From Pontibacter indicus (GTDB lineage Bacteria; Bacteroidota; Bacteroidia; Cytophagales; Hymenobacteraceae), in NCBI RefSeq assembly GCF_900156345.1, contig NZ_FTPP01000002.1, positions 992,001 through 1,056,000 of the forward strand: 64,000 nt of DNA, in the 5' to 3' direction. The position numbers and the translations under genes are program-made. The notes below the pieces were generated by a model. It had not been told where the DNA came from, made no database searches, and saw only the letters and a program-made list of their open reading frames with translations. Positions within the stretch are counted from its first letter, which is position 1, and each line of letters opens with the position of its first letter. This document shows, piece by piece, positions 25,391-34,580 of the stretch.

Positions 25391-26068
25391 CTACTCGTTC
25401 AGCAGGTCTGGCCGGCGCTGTTTTGTGCGCTCAATCGCCTGCTCAAAGCGCCACTGCTCTATTTTGGGACCGTCTCCGGAAAGCAAAATATCCGGCACTT
25501 TCATGCCTTTGTAATCCGCTGGGCGGGTATAGACCGGTGGTGCCAGCAAGCCGTCCTGAAACGAATCGGTCAGGGCAGAGGACTCGTCGTTGAGCACGCC
25601 CGGAATGATGCGGATAATGGCATCGGCCAGCACAGCCGCTCCCAACTCACCGCCCGACAACACGTAGTCGCCGATGCTGATCTCGTGGGTCACGTAGTGC
25701 TGTCGCACCCGCTCGTCCACGCCTTTGTAATGCCCACACAGAATAATGACGTTACGCATGAGCGAAAACTGATTCACCACCTGCTGGTTCAGCGTCTGCC
25801 CATCAGGCGTCATGTAAATCACAGCATCGTAGTCGCGCTCGGCTTTCAGATCTGACAGTAGCTTGTCGATGGGTTCGATCATCATTACCATACCTGCCCC
25901 ACCGCCAAAGGCGTAGTCGTCAATCTGGCCATGCTTGTTGATGGCGTATTTGCGCAGGTCGTGGATGTGGATGTCTACCAGGCCTTTTTGCTGCGCTCTC
26001 TTAACGATGGAATGGCTAAAGGGACTGTCCAGCAGGTCGGGCTGGCAACTGATAATGTCAAAACGCAT
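25391..26068 (-). CDS. trmD: tRNA (guanine-N1-)-methyltransferase TrmD
   Basis: A 225-residue SPOUT-class enzyme that methylates G37 at N1 in tRNAs, preventing frameshifts. It opens with [21 protein letters not shown]. The trefoil-knot SAM site shows in [14 protein letters not shown] and in [21 protein letters not shown], with the final [21 protein letters not shown]. The family is a homodimer in the cytosol. It follows rimM after 11 bases. Gene order rpsP-rimM-trmD-rplS is the widely conserved bacterial arrangement, with a longer gap before rplS here. Confidence 0.97.
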   Translation of the reverse strand: MRFDIISCQPDLLDSPFSHSIVKRAQQKGLVDIHIHDLRKYAINKHGQIDDYAFGGGAGMVMMIEPIDKLLSDLKAERDYDAVIYMTPDGQTLNQQVVNQFSLMRNVIILCGHYKGVDERVRQHYVTHEISIGDYVLSGGELGAAVLADAIIRIIPGVLNDESSALTDSFQDGLLAPPVYTRPADYKGMKVPDILLSGDGPKIEQWRFEQAIERTKQRRPDLLNE

Positions 26069-26079
26069 GATAACAGGGC

Positions 26080-26643
26080 TTACTCGTCGCGGTCGTCGGC
26101 GTCGTCAGGGGTGCCGGGCTGGGTGTATACTTCCAGCAAACCTTCCGGCAGGTTCACGTGCAACTCCTTGGTGTCGTGGTCGGCTCTCAGAAACACGTCG
26201 TCCAGTACAGGCACCAGCATTTCTTCGCCGTTGTAGTCCATGGCCATCAGCTGCTGCTGCGGCATGTCATAAAATTCTTTCACGGTGCCGAGGGGGCCGT
26301 GGCTCTGGTCCACCACACGGTAGCCGATCACATCATGGAAGTAAAACTGTCCTTCTTCCAGCTCAGGCAGCTCGTCGAGTGGCAGGTATAGGCTTACGTT
26401 GCGCAGCTTCTCAGCCTGCTCGATGGTATCAATGTCCTCGAACTTGATGATGAAGCGGCCTTTCGCCTGCGGCTCCATGCCGGCAATAAAAAAAGGAACC
26501 AGTCTTCCCTGTTGTTCCAGGAAGACTGATTCCAATTCATCGTAATCTTCGGGGTAGTCCACGTCGAAAAACGCGACAACCTGCCCCTTGATGCCATGGG
26601 TCTTGACGATGTGACCTAACAGGAAGCAGTCATCAATGTGCAT
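26080..26643 (-). CDS. rimM: 16S rRNA maturation factor RimM
   Basis: A 187-residue 30S assembly factor that binds uS19 and helps processing of 16S rRNA. The N-terminal RimM domain begins [19 protein letters not shown] and includes [27 protein letters not shown]. The C-terminal PRC-barrel has [18 protein letters not shown] and ending [27 protein letters not shown] short acidic tail ([12 protein letters not shown]) follows. It lies between rpsP and trmD with gaps of about 12 bases on each side, consistent with co-transcription. Confidence 0.95.
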   Translation of the reverse strand: MHIDDCFLLGHIVKTHGIKGQVVAFFDVDYPEDYDELESVFLEQQGRLVPFFIAGMEPQAKGRFIIKFEDIDTIEQAEKLRNVSLYLPLDELPELEEGQFYFHDVIGYRVVDQSHGPLGTVKEFYDMPQQQLMAMDYNGEEMLVPVLDDVFLRADHDTKELHVNLPEGLLEVYTQPGTPDDADDRDE

Positions 26644-26655
26644 GGCAACCGTAAT

Positions 26656-27204
26656 TTATGCTTGCTCTTCAGTAGACTCGCCTTCGGCAGCTGGTGCCTC
26701 AGTAGCCTCTTCACCTTCAGCAGCAGGAGCATCAGCAGCCAGCTTGGCAGCTTCACGCTGACGGATTGCCTCTGCACGAGCTTCTTTCACTTTCGTTTCA
26801 GCTTCGAATGCAGCCTTACGCTTCGCCTCTTTCTCAGAGCCCAGTGTAGTACGCTTGCCTTCGATTTTGGCCTCTTTCGCCTGCTTCCACTCTTCGAAAC
26901 GAGCATCAGCAGTCTCCTGAGAAATAGCACCTTTTGCTACACCGATCTGCAGGTGCTTCTTGTACAGAATACCTCTATAAGAAAGCATCGCTTTTACAGT
27001 GTCAGTTGGCTGAGCACCATTCATCAACCACTGGAACGCCTTCTCCTCGCTGAAATCGATAGAAGCAGGGTTAGTGTTTGGGTTGTAAGTACCCAGTTTC
27101 TCGATGAATTTACCATCACGTGGTGCACGAGCGTCAGCTACTACGATATCGTAGATAGCGGCTTTTTTGCGGCCTCTGCGGGCCAGTCTGATTTTAACAG
27201 CCAT
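26656..27204 (-). CDS. rpsP: Ribosomal protein bS16 with long acidic tail
   Basis: A 182-residue bS16. Residues 1-85 are the conserved protein ([45 protein letters not shown] and later [18 protein letters not shown]). Residues 86-182 form an extension rich in Ala, Glu and Lys that ends in repeats of [18 protein letters not shown]. This tail is typical for Bacteroidota bS16. It is a component of the 30S body, needed for assembly. It is the first gene of the rpsP-rimM-trmD operon, with a good promoter 50-85 bases upstream. Confidence 0.97.
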   Translation of the reverse strand: MAVKIRLARRGRKKAAIYDIVVADARAPRDGKFIEKLGTYNPNTNPASIDFSEEKAFQWLMNGAQPTDTVKAMLSYRGILYKKHLQIGVAKGAISQETADARFEEWKQAKEAKIEGKRTTLGSEKEAKRKAAFEAETKVKEARAEAIRQREAAKLAADAPAAEGEEATEAPAAEGESTEEQA

Positions 27205-27257
27205 TTTTTATATAAATAGTTAAGTCGGCGAAACCCGTCCGCCAGTTTTTAGAACCG

Positions 27258-27289
27258 CAAAGGTAATGATTTTGTGCCGATTAATGCAA
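27258..27289 (-). promoter_or_regulatory. Promoter of the rpsP operon
   Basis: On the minus strand TTG (27287-27289) lies 21 bases before TACCTTTG (27258-27265), an exact TAnnTTTG -7 element. The -7 element is about 54 bases before the rpsP ATG. Confidence 0.55.
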
Positions 27290-27382
27290 GATATTTAGGA
27301 ATTGATTTGGGAGTCTAGATTGTAAGGTATAGGTAGACATTCGCCAACACACATACTCCGCCAGGTATAGGCCAAACAAAAA

Positions 27383-27404
27383 AGCCCTCCATTGCGGGAG
27401 GGCT
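27383..27404 (-). terminator. Intrinsic terminator
   Basis: AGCCCTCC (27383-27390) pairs with GGAGGGCT (27397-27404) around a six-base loop, flanked by an A-tract that becomes a T-tract on the minus strand, after the gene ending at 27432. Confidence 0.75.
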
Positions 27405-27431
27405 CTCTTATTATCTTAACACACTCGGCTC

Positions 27432-27932
27432 TTAAAATTCCTCTAGTACAATGCGGTGCAGGAATATATAGCCTTTGTCAATCACTTCAGTGGTGGATGC
27501 CAGCTTCTTGCCATTCTGGTAGAAGCCCTCTTGAAGCGAATACGTGAACGTGTGGTTTGCCCCATTCAGAGTGAAGATTTTCTCTCGAGGTCCATAGGAA
27601 CCTAAGTTGCCTTGCGATGCCTCTAAAAGCAAGTGATCGTTGCTTAGCATCTCGTTAAGGATAACGGCATGTTCATAGTTATGAGGGAGAGTTTCAGAGA
27701 TCGATGTAGCGTCGCGCTCCTTGTGTGCCAGCATTTCGTCCCAGGTGAATGTGAAATCGCCAGAAATAAGCCTGAACTCAGAAGTGGATATCCTGCCGCT
27801 TTCCAAGAGGTTTTTACCAGAGGCATCTACAAATTCAATGAAGTGATATTGCATTAGCGGTTCTTCAATTGACTCCTTTTTGCAGGATAAGCACAACGGG
27901 AGAATAAATAGCGTCAAGAGGAAGCGCAACAT
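27432..27932 (-). CDS. Lipoprotein of unknown function
   Basis: A 166-residue lipoprotein: FLLTLFILPLCLSC, lipobox LCLSC with Cys near residue 16, followed by KKES. The mature protein is beta-rich, with FEFVDASGKNLLESGRISTSEFRLISGDFTFTWDEML near the N-terminus and a repeated-strand C-terminal half (KIFTLNGANHTFTYSLQEGFYQNGKKL). No named family recognised. It has its own terminator, and its promoter region (27933-28050) is AT-rich. It stands alone between the rpsP operon and the desaturase gene. Confidence 0.68.
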   Translation of the reverse strand: MLRFLLTLFILPLCLSCKKESIEEPLMQYHFIEFVDASGKNLLESGRISTSEFRLISGDFTFTWDEMLAHKERDATSISETLPHNYEHAVILNEMLSNDHLLLEASQGNLGSYGPREKIFTLNGANHTFTYSLQEGFYQNGKKLASTTEVIDKGYIFLHRIVLEEF

Positions 27933-28056
27933 CGAGATCTTTGATAGAGAATTGGTGGTAAACGTTGTTCTAATAGATTCTGCTAGTTAATAGTATAGAA
28001 TAAAATTAATATTTTTTACATATATACAACCTCTTGTTCTGACCTTTGCAAAATAA

Positions 28057-28082
28057 AAAGCCCTCCGTTTCCGAAGGGCTTT
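28057..28082 (-). terminator. Terminator of the desaturase gene
   Basis: AAAGCCCT (28057-28064) pairs with AGGGCTTT (28075-28082). It lies just after the desaturase stop on the minus strand. Confidence 0.7.
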
Positions 28083-28090
28083 GAATATGA

Positions 28091-28861
28091 TTAAGCGTTA
28101 GCTTTTACTCTTGGAGGTCTGGCAGCTTTTACTTTCACCGGCTTCAGCTTGATGATGCTCAGCTTGTCCAGCGTCCAGATTACCGGCCAGGTTGGGTCCA
28201 CTTCCCACCATTTCACACCGAAGTTCACGCGGTTAGGCAGTTTGTGGTGGTTGTTCTGGAACAGCTCGCCGCCAGTCAGAAAGTCGAAGAAAAGCGAGTT
28301 GCGTGACTTGTCGTTGTTGTCGAAGTTCTGGTAGCCATACTTGTGACCGCTCCAGTTTACGATCGCGCCGTGTACCGGGCCCATCAGGAAGTGGAGTGGC
28401 AACAGCAGGAACATCCACCACTGCGTAGCGAAGGCGATGTAGAACAGCACATAAGCCACACCCCAGCCGATGCGTGAGTAATAGCTGTCACCCACTTTCT
28501 CGATCAACGGCCATACCGGGTAGTCACCGTCAAAGCGACGCTCTGGTTCCACACGATTGTTCAGTACGTCATTGTAAATGTTCTTGGTCTTCCACATCAT
28601 CGTAAAGGCGTTGTTGGAATAGTGCGGCGAATGCGGGTCACGCTCGGTGTCGGAGAAGGCGTGGTGCATGCGGTGCAAAATAGCGTAGGCGCGCGGCGAC
28701 AGGAAAGAAGAACCCTGCGCGATGTAAGTAAGCAGGTAAAAAGCCTTCTCCCAGAACGGGTTCATGGTGAACATCTTGTGCGCAGCGTAGCGGTGCAGGA
28801 AGAAAGTCTGCACAAACAAAGAGAGGTACCAGTGCAGTACGAAGAAAATAAGTATGGCCAT
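28091..28861 (-). CDS. Acyl-CoA / fatty acid desaturase
   Basis: A 256-residue integral membrane di-iron desaturase that introduces a double bond into acyl chains, likely for membrane fluidity. Histidine boxes are HRYAAH (23-28), HRMHH (63-67) and NNHHKLP (about 203-209), all at the usual places. Hydrophobic helices lie at the N-terminus (ILIFFVLHWYLSLFVQTFF) and at about residues 135-165 (VAYVLFYIAFATQWWMFLLLPLHFL). A Lys/Arg-rich tail ends the protein. It is monocistronic with its own promoter and terminator. Expression is expected to respond to temperature or lipid state, but no operator is visible. Confidence 0.92.
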   Translation of the reverse strand: MAILIFFVLHWYLSLFVQTFFLHRYAAHKMFTMNPFWEKAFYLLTYIAQGSSFLSPRAYAILHRMHHAFSDTERDPHSPHYSNNAFTMMWKTKNIYNDVLNNRVEPERRFDGDYPVWPLIEKVGDSYYSRIGWGVAYVLFYIAFATQWWMFLLLPLHFLMGPVHGAIVNWSGHKYGYQNFDNNDKSRNSLFFDFLTGGELFQNNHHKLPNRVNFGVKWWEVDPTWPVIWTLDKLSIIKLKPVKVKAARPPRVKANA

Positions 28862-28935
28862 TAAGCAATAGGTATATAGAGGTGATTAATTCTGATTCAG
28901 GTATAGCGGTGCAAAAAGCAGTCACCATGCCTTCG

Positions 28936-28969
28936 CAAAATTACGATCTGATTCTATAGAAAGAACAAA
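28936..28969 (-). promoter_or_regulatory. Promoter of the desaturase gene
   Basis: On the minus strand TTTG (28966-28969) lies 22 bases before TAATTTTG (28936-28943), a match to TAnnTTTG. The -7 element is 75 bases before the ATG. Confidence 0.55.
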
Positions 28970-29010
28970 ATCAGGTATAAAAGTTCAGAAAGATGATAAA
29001 TGTCAGTTTT

Positions 29011-29293
29011 TATGAATGACGAATGAGTAATGAATAGTGAATAATGGAGAATTAATAATGATGAATGAATAATGGTTAATGACGAGTGGATAATGAGTAG
29101 AGAACGGTGCCGGATAAATAATTATCAGCGAATGATGCGGTAAGGTATAATGCAATAAATAGAGGCTAATACGCAATGAACTAAGACTGCGAGAGGTGAG
29201 AAGGCAGGCTTATGTACTGAAGTAAGGTATAAGCTGATCGTATAGCTACACCCTAATCATTACTCATTCGTCATTATTCATTACTCATTAATA
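29011..29293. repeat. Spacer framed by AATGAGTAATGA-dialect inverted arms
   Basis: The 419-base spacer between the desaturase and the RluA gene holds no gene. Left array 29011-29100 is made of AATGAGTAATGAATAGTGAA-type words. Right arm 29254-29293 is inverted to it: 19 bases at 29015-29033 are perfectly complementary to 29257-29275. The right arm runs into the RluA gene and encodes its last two residues and stop (AATGAGTAA). The inner 150 bases are unremarkable. Confidence 0.75.
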
Positions 29294-29961
29294 AAGGCTT
29301 TCCAGACAGGAGCTGCAGGAAGCGGGGCCGTCACAGTGATCATGGTTTTGAGGGTGGGGTGTTCGAACTGCAGGCTGCGGGCGTGCAGGGCGATGCTTTT
29401 GTCCGGGAGTGGCTGGCTGGCGCCATACCTCAGGTCTCCAGCAATGGGGCAGTTCATGGAGGCCAGTTGCACCCGGATCTGGTGCGGACGACCTGTGACG
29501 GGATTTACTTCCAGCAGGTAGTTTTTATCATGTTGCCCGATCAAACGGTAGCTCAGCTCGGAACGCAGGCCGCTTTTATTCTCGCGGGCATAGGCTTTGG
29601 TCACATTACGACTGCTGTCTTTGATGAGCCAATGTACAAGCGTCTGCTCAGGTATAGCAGGTCGGTTGAGCACCACGGCCCAGTAAGTTTTCACAGTCTT
29701 CTTGCTGCGGAAAAGCTCGTTGAGGCGGGAGAGTGCCTTGGATGTTTTGGCCAGTAACACCACGCCGCTCACGGGTCTGTCCAGCCGGTGCACTACGCCG
29801 ATGTACACATTGCCCGGTTTGCTGTACTTCTCTTTGATATACTCCTTCGCCAGATCGGCCAGGCACACATCGCCGGTTTCGTCTCCGTGCACCAGCAGAC
29901 CCGCCGGCTTGTTCACGACCAGCACATGGTTATCCTCAAAAAGAACGTCGAGCAAAGCCAT
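29281..29961 (-). CDS. RluA-family pseudouridine synthase
   Basis: A 226-residue stand-alone pseudouridine synthase that isomerises uridine in rRNA or tRNA. The catalytic Asp lies in GVVHRLDRPVSGVVLLAKTSKAL (HRLDR). Other family blocks are LLVHGDETGDVCLADL near the N-terminus, ELSYRLIGQHDKNYLLEVNPVTGRPHQIRVQLA and GDLRYGASQPLPD. No S4 domain is present, so it belongs to the shorter RluA/RluC-like group of Bacteroidota. The exact target base cannot be told. I chose MALLDVLFEDN at 29961; ATG at 29970 would add three residues. Both its start and its stop touch inverted repeat arms. Confidence 0.93.
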   Translation of the reverse strand: MALLDVLFEDNHVLVVNKPAGLLVHGDETGDVCLADLAKEYIKEKYSKPGNVYIGVVHRLDRPVSGVVLLAKTSKALSRLNELFRSKKTVKTYWAVVLNRPAIPEQTLVHWLIKDSSRNVTKAYARENKSGLRSELSYRLIGQHDKNYLLEVNPVTGRPHQIRVQLASMNCPIAGDLRYGASQPLPDKSIALHARSLQFEHPTLKTMITVTAPLPAAPVWKAFINE

Positions 29962-29970
29962 GGGCTGCAA

Positions 29971-30101
29971 TAATTAATAATGAGTAGTGAATAATGATTA
30001 ATAAAAAAGAGGAGGGAGCATGATTAAAGAAGCGACACGCAATGAAGTAACCATCATTTATTGATCATTAGTCATTATTCACTACTCATTAATATTCATT
30101 A
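29971..30101. repeat. Stem-forming inverted arms between panB and the RluA gene
   Basis: Nineteen bases at 29979-29997 (AATGAGTAGTGAATAATGA) are perfectly complementary to 30072-30090, with imperfect pairing beyond both ends. The panB stop (30099-30101) lies at the outer edge of the right arm. The left arm ends 10 bases before the RluA start. In the panB-RluA transcript this would fold into a long hairpin that spans the spacer. Confidence 0.78.
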
Positions 30102-30917
30102 ATACGCTTCCTTCTCGTTCGGAAAATCCTTGCTTTTGACATCCTTCACATAGTTCTGCACGGCGTCAGTCATGATGGTGTGCAGGTCGGCGTAGCGGCG
30201 CAGGAAACGGGGCTTGAATTCTTTATTGATGCCCAGCATGTCGTGCACTACTAGCACCTGTCCGTCTACGTGCGGGCCAGCGCCTATTCCTATGATCGGG
30301 ATCTGTAGTTTCTCAGCAACACGTTTGGCCAGTTCAGAAGGGATCTTCTCCAGTACGATCGAGAAGCAACCCAGCTCCTGCAGTAACAGGGCATCGTCGA
30401 TCAGCTTCTGTGCTTCAGCTTCTTCCTTGGCTCGCACGGTATAAGTACCAAATTTGTAAATGGACTGCGGGGTCAGGCCCAGGTGACCCATCACCGGCAC
30501 GCCCGCGCTCAGGATGCGCACGATCGATTCCTTTATCTCAGCGCCGCCTTCCAGTTTGATGCCGTGCGCACCTGACTCCTTCATGATGCGAATGGTGGAG
30601 CGCAGTGCTTCAGAGGAGTTGCCCTGGTAAGAACCGAAGGGTAGGTCCACCACCACAAAAGCGCGGTTCACGCCACGCACTACAGAAGAGGCATGGTAGA
30701 TCATCTGGTCCAGCGTGATGGGGAGTGTTGTTTCGTGACCGGCCATAACGTTAGAGGCAGAGTCGCCAACGAGCAGCACGTCCACGCCGGCAGCGTCCAG
30801 GATGGTGGCCATGGAATAGTCGTAGGCCGTGAGCATGGAGATTTTCTCGCCGCGCTCTTTCATATTCTGCAACTGGTGCGTGGTGACTTTTTTTACGTCG
30901 CTTTTATGAACAGACAT
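30099..30917 (-). CDS. panB: Ketopantoate hydroxymethyltransferase
   Basis: A 272-residue TIM-barrel enzyme that makes ketopantoate from alpha-ketoisovalerate and methylene-tetrahydrofolate in pantothenate/CoA synthesis. Signature blocks are [56 protein letters not shown] and [28 protein letters not shown] [20 protein letters not shown]. The length and motif order are normal. No other pan gene is adjacent. An exact -7 element lies 24 bases upstream of the ATG. Its stop is contained in the edge of an inverted arm leading to the RluA gene. Confidence 0.97.
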   Translation of the reverse strand: MSVHKSDVKKVTTHQLQNMKERGEKISMLTAYDYSMATILDAAGVDVLLVGDSASNVMAGHETTLPITLDQMIYHASSVVRGVNRAFVVVDLPFGSYQGNSSEALRSTIRIMKESGAHGIKLEGGAEIKESIVRILSAGVPVMGHLGLTPQSIYKFGTYTVRAKEEAEAQKLIDDALLLQELGCFSIVLEKIPSELAKRVAEKLQIPIIGIGAGPHVDGQVLVVHDMLGINKEFKPRFLRRYADLHTIMTDAVQNYVKDVKSKDFPNEKEAY

Positions 30918-30940
30918 AGGATGCAGGTTTGGATTTGATT

Positions 30941-30948
30941 CAAAGTTA
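30941..30948 (-). promoter_or_regulatory. -7 element for panB
   Basis: TAACTTTG on the minus strand matches TAnnTTTG exactly, 24 bases before the panB ATG. Confidence 0.5.
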
Positions 30949-31000
30949 TAAAATCAAAACATAAACAGCCATCCTATTTTCAGGTATGGCTGTTCGGGGC

Positions 31001-33703
31001 TTATCTAAAGTTCATACCGGACCTGTTTCTGGTCAGGCGCAGGTCGCGCAGGAGGGCAGACCGGGCGTTGATGGTCACGTTATAGCCGCGCATCAAGCCG
31101 AACGGGTTCCAGCCAATGCTCATCTCCCAGCAGTGCAGGTCGCGGTAAATGTCGAGTCTGGCGTTGGAAATGTTCTGGTTGGTAAAGTCATACCCGGCCA
31201 TGTAGCCAAACTTCCACTTTTCGGTCAGGTTCAGCGTACCCTGCATACCGATGTTCTGCGTGATTGCACTTGGGTTTTGTGGTGTGCCACCGGTGTAGTA
31301 GATGGTATAGTCCACATTGAGCGTCCATGGAATATTGAAGTCCACATAGTCCGGCAAAAACTGGTCGTTCGGATTCAGCATACCGGGCAGGTTGGATGGT
31401 GGCGGCGTGTTCGTAGAGCGTGCTTCCGGGTTAAAGTTGGCTCGCACACTCAGGTTGGCATTGGTCAGCCTGGCCAACTTAAAACCTGGAGCCTCCACCA
31501 TGTAGCGGTCGATGCGGCGATTGCCATCGGGGCTAAGCTGGTACGGGTCAAAATTAGACGTCAAGCTAACATCAAACACTTTGAACAGGCGCGTGTTCAT
31601 GTTGATGTTGATGTTTGAAAGACGAAGCGAGTCGGCGGCCAGGTTATAGGAAGCGCCTATGTTCAGGTTGTCGATCAGACTGACCTTTTCAGACTTAGCC
31701 TCGGTAGAGTCGCTACGTGAGCGCACTTTCATCTCTACACGGTTATTGATCTGCATGCTTATGTTGCTTGCCAATCCGCCCGAAGGCACGTTGCCATTAA
31801 AGCGTGGCAGTGTTTGAAAGATCGGCTGATTGGTGAGTGAGTCAATGGCTACCTGTGTGGTCTGGTTAAAGCCGAAGCGGCTTTCGTCGCCGAAGTTAGG
31901 ACGATACCCGTAGCTAACGCTTGGGGTCATGGTGTGGCGGATGGCCTCTACACGCTTGCTCTTAGGAAACTGCACGGTGCCGTACACGGTCGTGTTAAGG
32001 GAAGCGCCAGCTCCATACTCGTACACTCTGCCAAAACCTGCCGTATCGATGCGTACAGCCTGCTGTTCTTCGTCGAAGGTATAGGTCAGTTTTTTGTCAA
32101 ACCAGGACTCCCGGTAATTGACAGTTGGCGTCAGGTTGAAAAAACGTAACACCTTGTAGTTGCCCAGGTTAAAGGTAAAGTTGTGGTCGGCACTCTTTCG
32201 TCCATTTTGCCAGAGCTTCCCCAGGTTGTCAAAGTTAAGGGCAAAGGTGGTGTCTCGGTCTGTTCCACCTACCACTGGCAGGTTGCCCAATCTGCGAGCA
32301 GTTACTTGGTTCGACACCTCATTACGCACACGCACGTTGTAGCCCACGGAAAAGTTCTCGTACCATTTGCCGGTCGGTACGTTCTTCGAGAAAAGCTCAT
32401 ACAGGCTCGTCTGGGTCATCGCAAAGCTCAGGTCGGGCAGCGTGAAGCGCATGGTAGTTGGGGCCGGTTTGCCGTCTTCTGTAAAGCCCCCGTTGTTCTG
32501 GCCTTGGCTCAGCGTGGCGGTATAGCTGAAAGGCGAGTTTTGGATGTTTTTCTGGTAAGTGATGGTTGAGTTAAAAGTCGGAGCCAGGTAGTTGTTCGGG
32601 CTGTTGTAGTTCACGCGGTTGTGCTGGCTGCTACCGGCCCGCACGTTGGCTGAGAAACGGCCACGGCCAGGCTTCTGCACCGGGTTGTGTGACCAGGTAA
32701 TAAAAGCAGTGCGCTGGCTAGGCGGCAGACCTGCACGGCTGTTGGTAGATCGATCAGGGTTGCCCAGATCAGCCTCGTCATTTACAAAGTAGTCGTAGCT
32801 GAAGTTGAAGTTGCCACGGTATGAGTAGCGCTTGATGTAGGTGTTGTCAACCGTTACTTTATACCCGCCCAGCGAGTAGATGTCGCCGGTGATGCGGGTG
32901 CCGATGTAGTCGTTCAGAGCCAGGTAATAGCCGCCGTTGCTCAGGTAAAAGCCGCGCGCGCGCGACTCACCAAAGGTCGGCATGATCACGCCGGATGAGC
33001 GCTTGTTTTTCGGCGTCGGGAAGAGGCCAAACAAAAAGCCGAGCGGCGTAGGGATGTCAGCGATCACGAGATTGAACGGACCCGACATGATCTTGTCGTT
33101 GGGTATAGCCTTTATCTTGCCGGCACTGATGTAGAAGTGCGGGTGCTCAAGGTTACAGGTAGTGTATTTGTTGTGCAGACCGAAAATCTCGTTGTGCTCA
33201 TTTTTTTTCACCACCTCGGAATGTATATACCCCTCGCCTTGTTGCGTTACTACTTCAGCGATCTGGCCGCGTTTGGTCTTATAGTTATAGGCAATGCGTT
33301 TGGCCGCGTAGCTTTCGGCTCCGTCTTTAAACACCGGTGTACCAGTCTCCTGGCCTGTTGAGTCGGTGAGGGTCGTTGCGGTGAGCGTGTTCAGGTCGTA
33401 GTCGATCTTGATGTAGGCCGCGGCAAGTTCCATCGTGCCATAATCGATTTTGGCATCTCCGTAGAGATGTACTACTTTGCGGTCTACCTCAAACAAGATG
33501 GAGTCTTTGGCAGAGTAATTGATTGTGGTCTCGATGTCGCCCTGCGGTGCCTTGGTCACAAGCGAATCCTGCGGGGGAGAGATGTTGACGGTGTCTTTTG
33601 GCGCGGCCGTAGTGGTAGGGCGGCGGACCCGTTGGCCCAGCGCAGACGGGGCAGAAAGCACGACGAGCTGCACCAGCAGCAAAAAAATCAAAATGTAGCG
33701 CAA
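31001..33703 (-). CDS. lptD: LPS assembly outer-membrane protein, LptD type
   Basis: A 900-residue outer-membrane protein of the Bacteroidota LptD group, which inserts lipopolysaccharide into the outer leaflet. A signal peptide (ILIFLLLVQLVVLSAPSALG) is followed by a Thr/Pro linker. An OstA-type beta-jellyroll spans about 55-200 (KDSILFEVDRKVVHLYGDAKIDYGTMELAAAYIKIDY). The barrel part begins near IPTPLGFLFGLFPTPKNKRSSGVIMPTFGES, a hallmark of this group, and continues with many amphipathic strands to a terminal NRSGMNFR. It is divergent from the amidase-MCE pair; both modules serve envelope building. A -7 element lies 37 bases upstream. Confidence 0.92.
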   Translation of the reverse strand: MRYILIFLLLVQLVVLSAPSALGQRVRRPTTTAAPKDTVNISPPQDSLVTKAPQGDIETTINYSAKDSILFEVDRKVVHLYGDAKIDYGTMELAAAYIKIDYDLNTLTATTLTDSTGQETGTPVFKDGAESYAAKRIAYNYKTKRGQIAEVVTQQGEGYIHSEVVKKNEHNEIFGLHNKYTTCNLEHPHFYISAGKIKAIPNDKIMSGPFNLVIADIPTPLGFLFGLFPTPKNKRSSGVIMPTFGESRARGFYLSNGGYYLALNDYIGTRITGDIYSLGGYKVTVDNTYIKRYSYRGNFNFSYDYFVNDEADLGNPDRSTNSRAGLPPSQRTAFITWSHNPVQKPGRGRFSANVRAGSSQHNRVNYNSPNNYLAPTFNSTITYQKNIQNSPFSYTATLSQGQNNGGFTEDGKPAPTTMRFTLPDLSFAMTQTSLYELFSKNVPTGKWYENFSVGYNVRVRNEVSNQVTARRLGNLPVVGGTDRDTTFALNFDNLGKLWQNGRKSADHNFTFNLGNYKVLRFFNLTPTVNYRESWFDKKLTYTFDEEQQAVRIDTAGFGRVYEYGAGASLNTTVYGTVQFPKSKRVEAIRHTMTPSVSYGYRPNFGDESRFGFNQTTQVAIDSLTNQPIFQTLPRFNGNVPSGGLASNISMQINNRVEMKVRSRSDSTEAKSEKVSLIDNLNIGASYNLAADSLRLSNININMNTRLFKVFDVSLTSNFDPYQLSPDGNRRIDRYMVEAPGFKLARLTNANLSVRANFNPEARSTNTPPPSNLPGMLNPNDQFLPDYVDFNIPWTLNVDYTIYYTGGTPQNPSAITQNIGMQGTLNLTEKWKFGYMAGYDFTNQNISNARLDIYRDLHCWEMSIGWNPFGLMRGYNVTINARSALLRDLRLTRNRSGMNFR

Positions 33704-33740
33704 CTTCTTCAGACTTCCCTAAAGTTTTATTTATTTTGTA

Positions 33741-33748
33741 CAAAGTTA
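33741..33748 (-). promoter_or_regulatory. -7 element for lptD
   Basis: TAACTTTG on the minus strand matches TAnnTTTG exactly, 37 bases before the lptD start in the 73-base divergent spacer. Confidence 0.5.
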
Positions 33749-33776
33749 TTGTTTTAGCTTTTAACTAACGAGCGTT

Positions 33777-34559
33777 GTGAGAAATATTGTTACTATCTCC
33801 ATTCTGGCCCTAAGTTTACTTCTACTCTCTTCCAGCAAGCTCGAATACCGCAAAGCGTACAAGTTGCGCACGGTAGTGATCGATGCGGGGCATGGCGGCA
33901 AAGACATAGGCTGTAACGGCAAAATTTCGCATGAGGCCGACGTGGCCTTAAAACTGGCCTTGCAGGTCGGTGCGTTAATTGAGAAGAACGTGCCGGACGT
34001 GAAAGTTGTTTACACCCGCAAGGACGATACCTTTGTGGAGTTGATTGACCGTGCCGGGATCGCCAACAAAAACAACGCGGACCTGTTCATCTCCATCCAC
34101 CTGAACGCCGGGCCTCCCTCTGCCTACGGCACCGAGACCTATACCATGGGTCTCCATACCTCTAATAACAACCTGGCCGTAGCCAAGCGCGAAAACGCCG
34201 TTATTCTGCAGGAAGACGACTACAAAGAAAAATACGGTGGCTTCGATCCGAACTCACCGCAGAGCCACATCATGTTTGCACTGCACCAAAGCGCCTACAT
34301 CGACAACAGCCTTCGCTTTGCCCAGAAAGTAGAAAATGAGTTCAAAAACAGGGTGGGCCGCACCAGCCGCGGCGTGAAGCAGGCAGGCTTCCTCGTGCTT
34401 TGGAAATCCTATATGCCGAGCGTGCTCATTGAGGCAGGCTTCCTGACCAATCCGACTGAGGAAAAATTCCTTAACGATAAAACGGGTCAGACGTATATGG
34501 CATCAGGTATATATCGTGCCTTCAAGGAATACAAGCAAGAGCTTGAAGCCATGAACTAA
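33777..34559 (+). CDS. N-acetylmuramoyl-L-alanine amidase
   Basis: A 260-residue zinc amidase (Amidase_3) that cleaves the amide bond between the glycan and stem peptide of peptidoglycan in the periplasm. After a signal peptide (VTISILALSLLLLSSSKL), the domain shows TVVIDAGHGGKDIGCNGK (Zn His), a second His/Glu region with HEADVALKLALQ, ADLFISIHLNAGPPS and the catalytic VLIEAGFLTNPTEEKF. The start is a GTG at 33777. The order amidase then MCE protein is conserved in Bacteroidota. The spacing to the MCE gene is 21 bases. No LysM or SPOR domain is present. Confidence 0.94.
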   Translation: MRNIVTISILALSLLLLSSSKLEYRKAYKLRTVVIDAGHGGKDIGCNGKISHEADVALKLALQVGALIEKNVPDVKVVYTRKDDTFVELIDRAGIANKNNADLFISIHLNAGPPSAYGTETYTMGLHTSNNNLAVAKRENAVILQEDDYKEKYGGFDPNSPQSHIMFALHQSAYIDNSLRFAQKVENEFKNRVGRTSRGVKQAGFLVLWKSYMPSVLIEAGFLTNPTEEKFLNDKTGQTYMASGIYRAFKEYKQELEAMN

Positions 34560-34580
34560 TGCAAAAGCAAACTCACCTAC

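Noticed and set aside
29011..29100. CRISPR array
   Set aside because: The repeated words are degenerate, 6-8 bases long and not separated by equal-length unique spacers; no cas genes are present.
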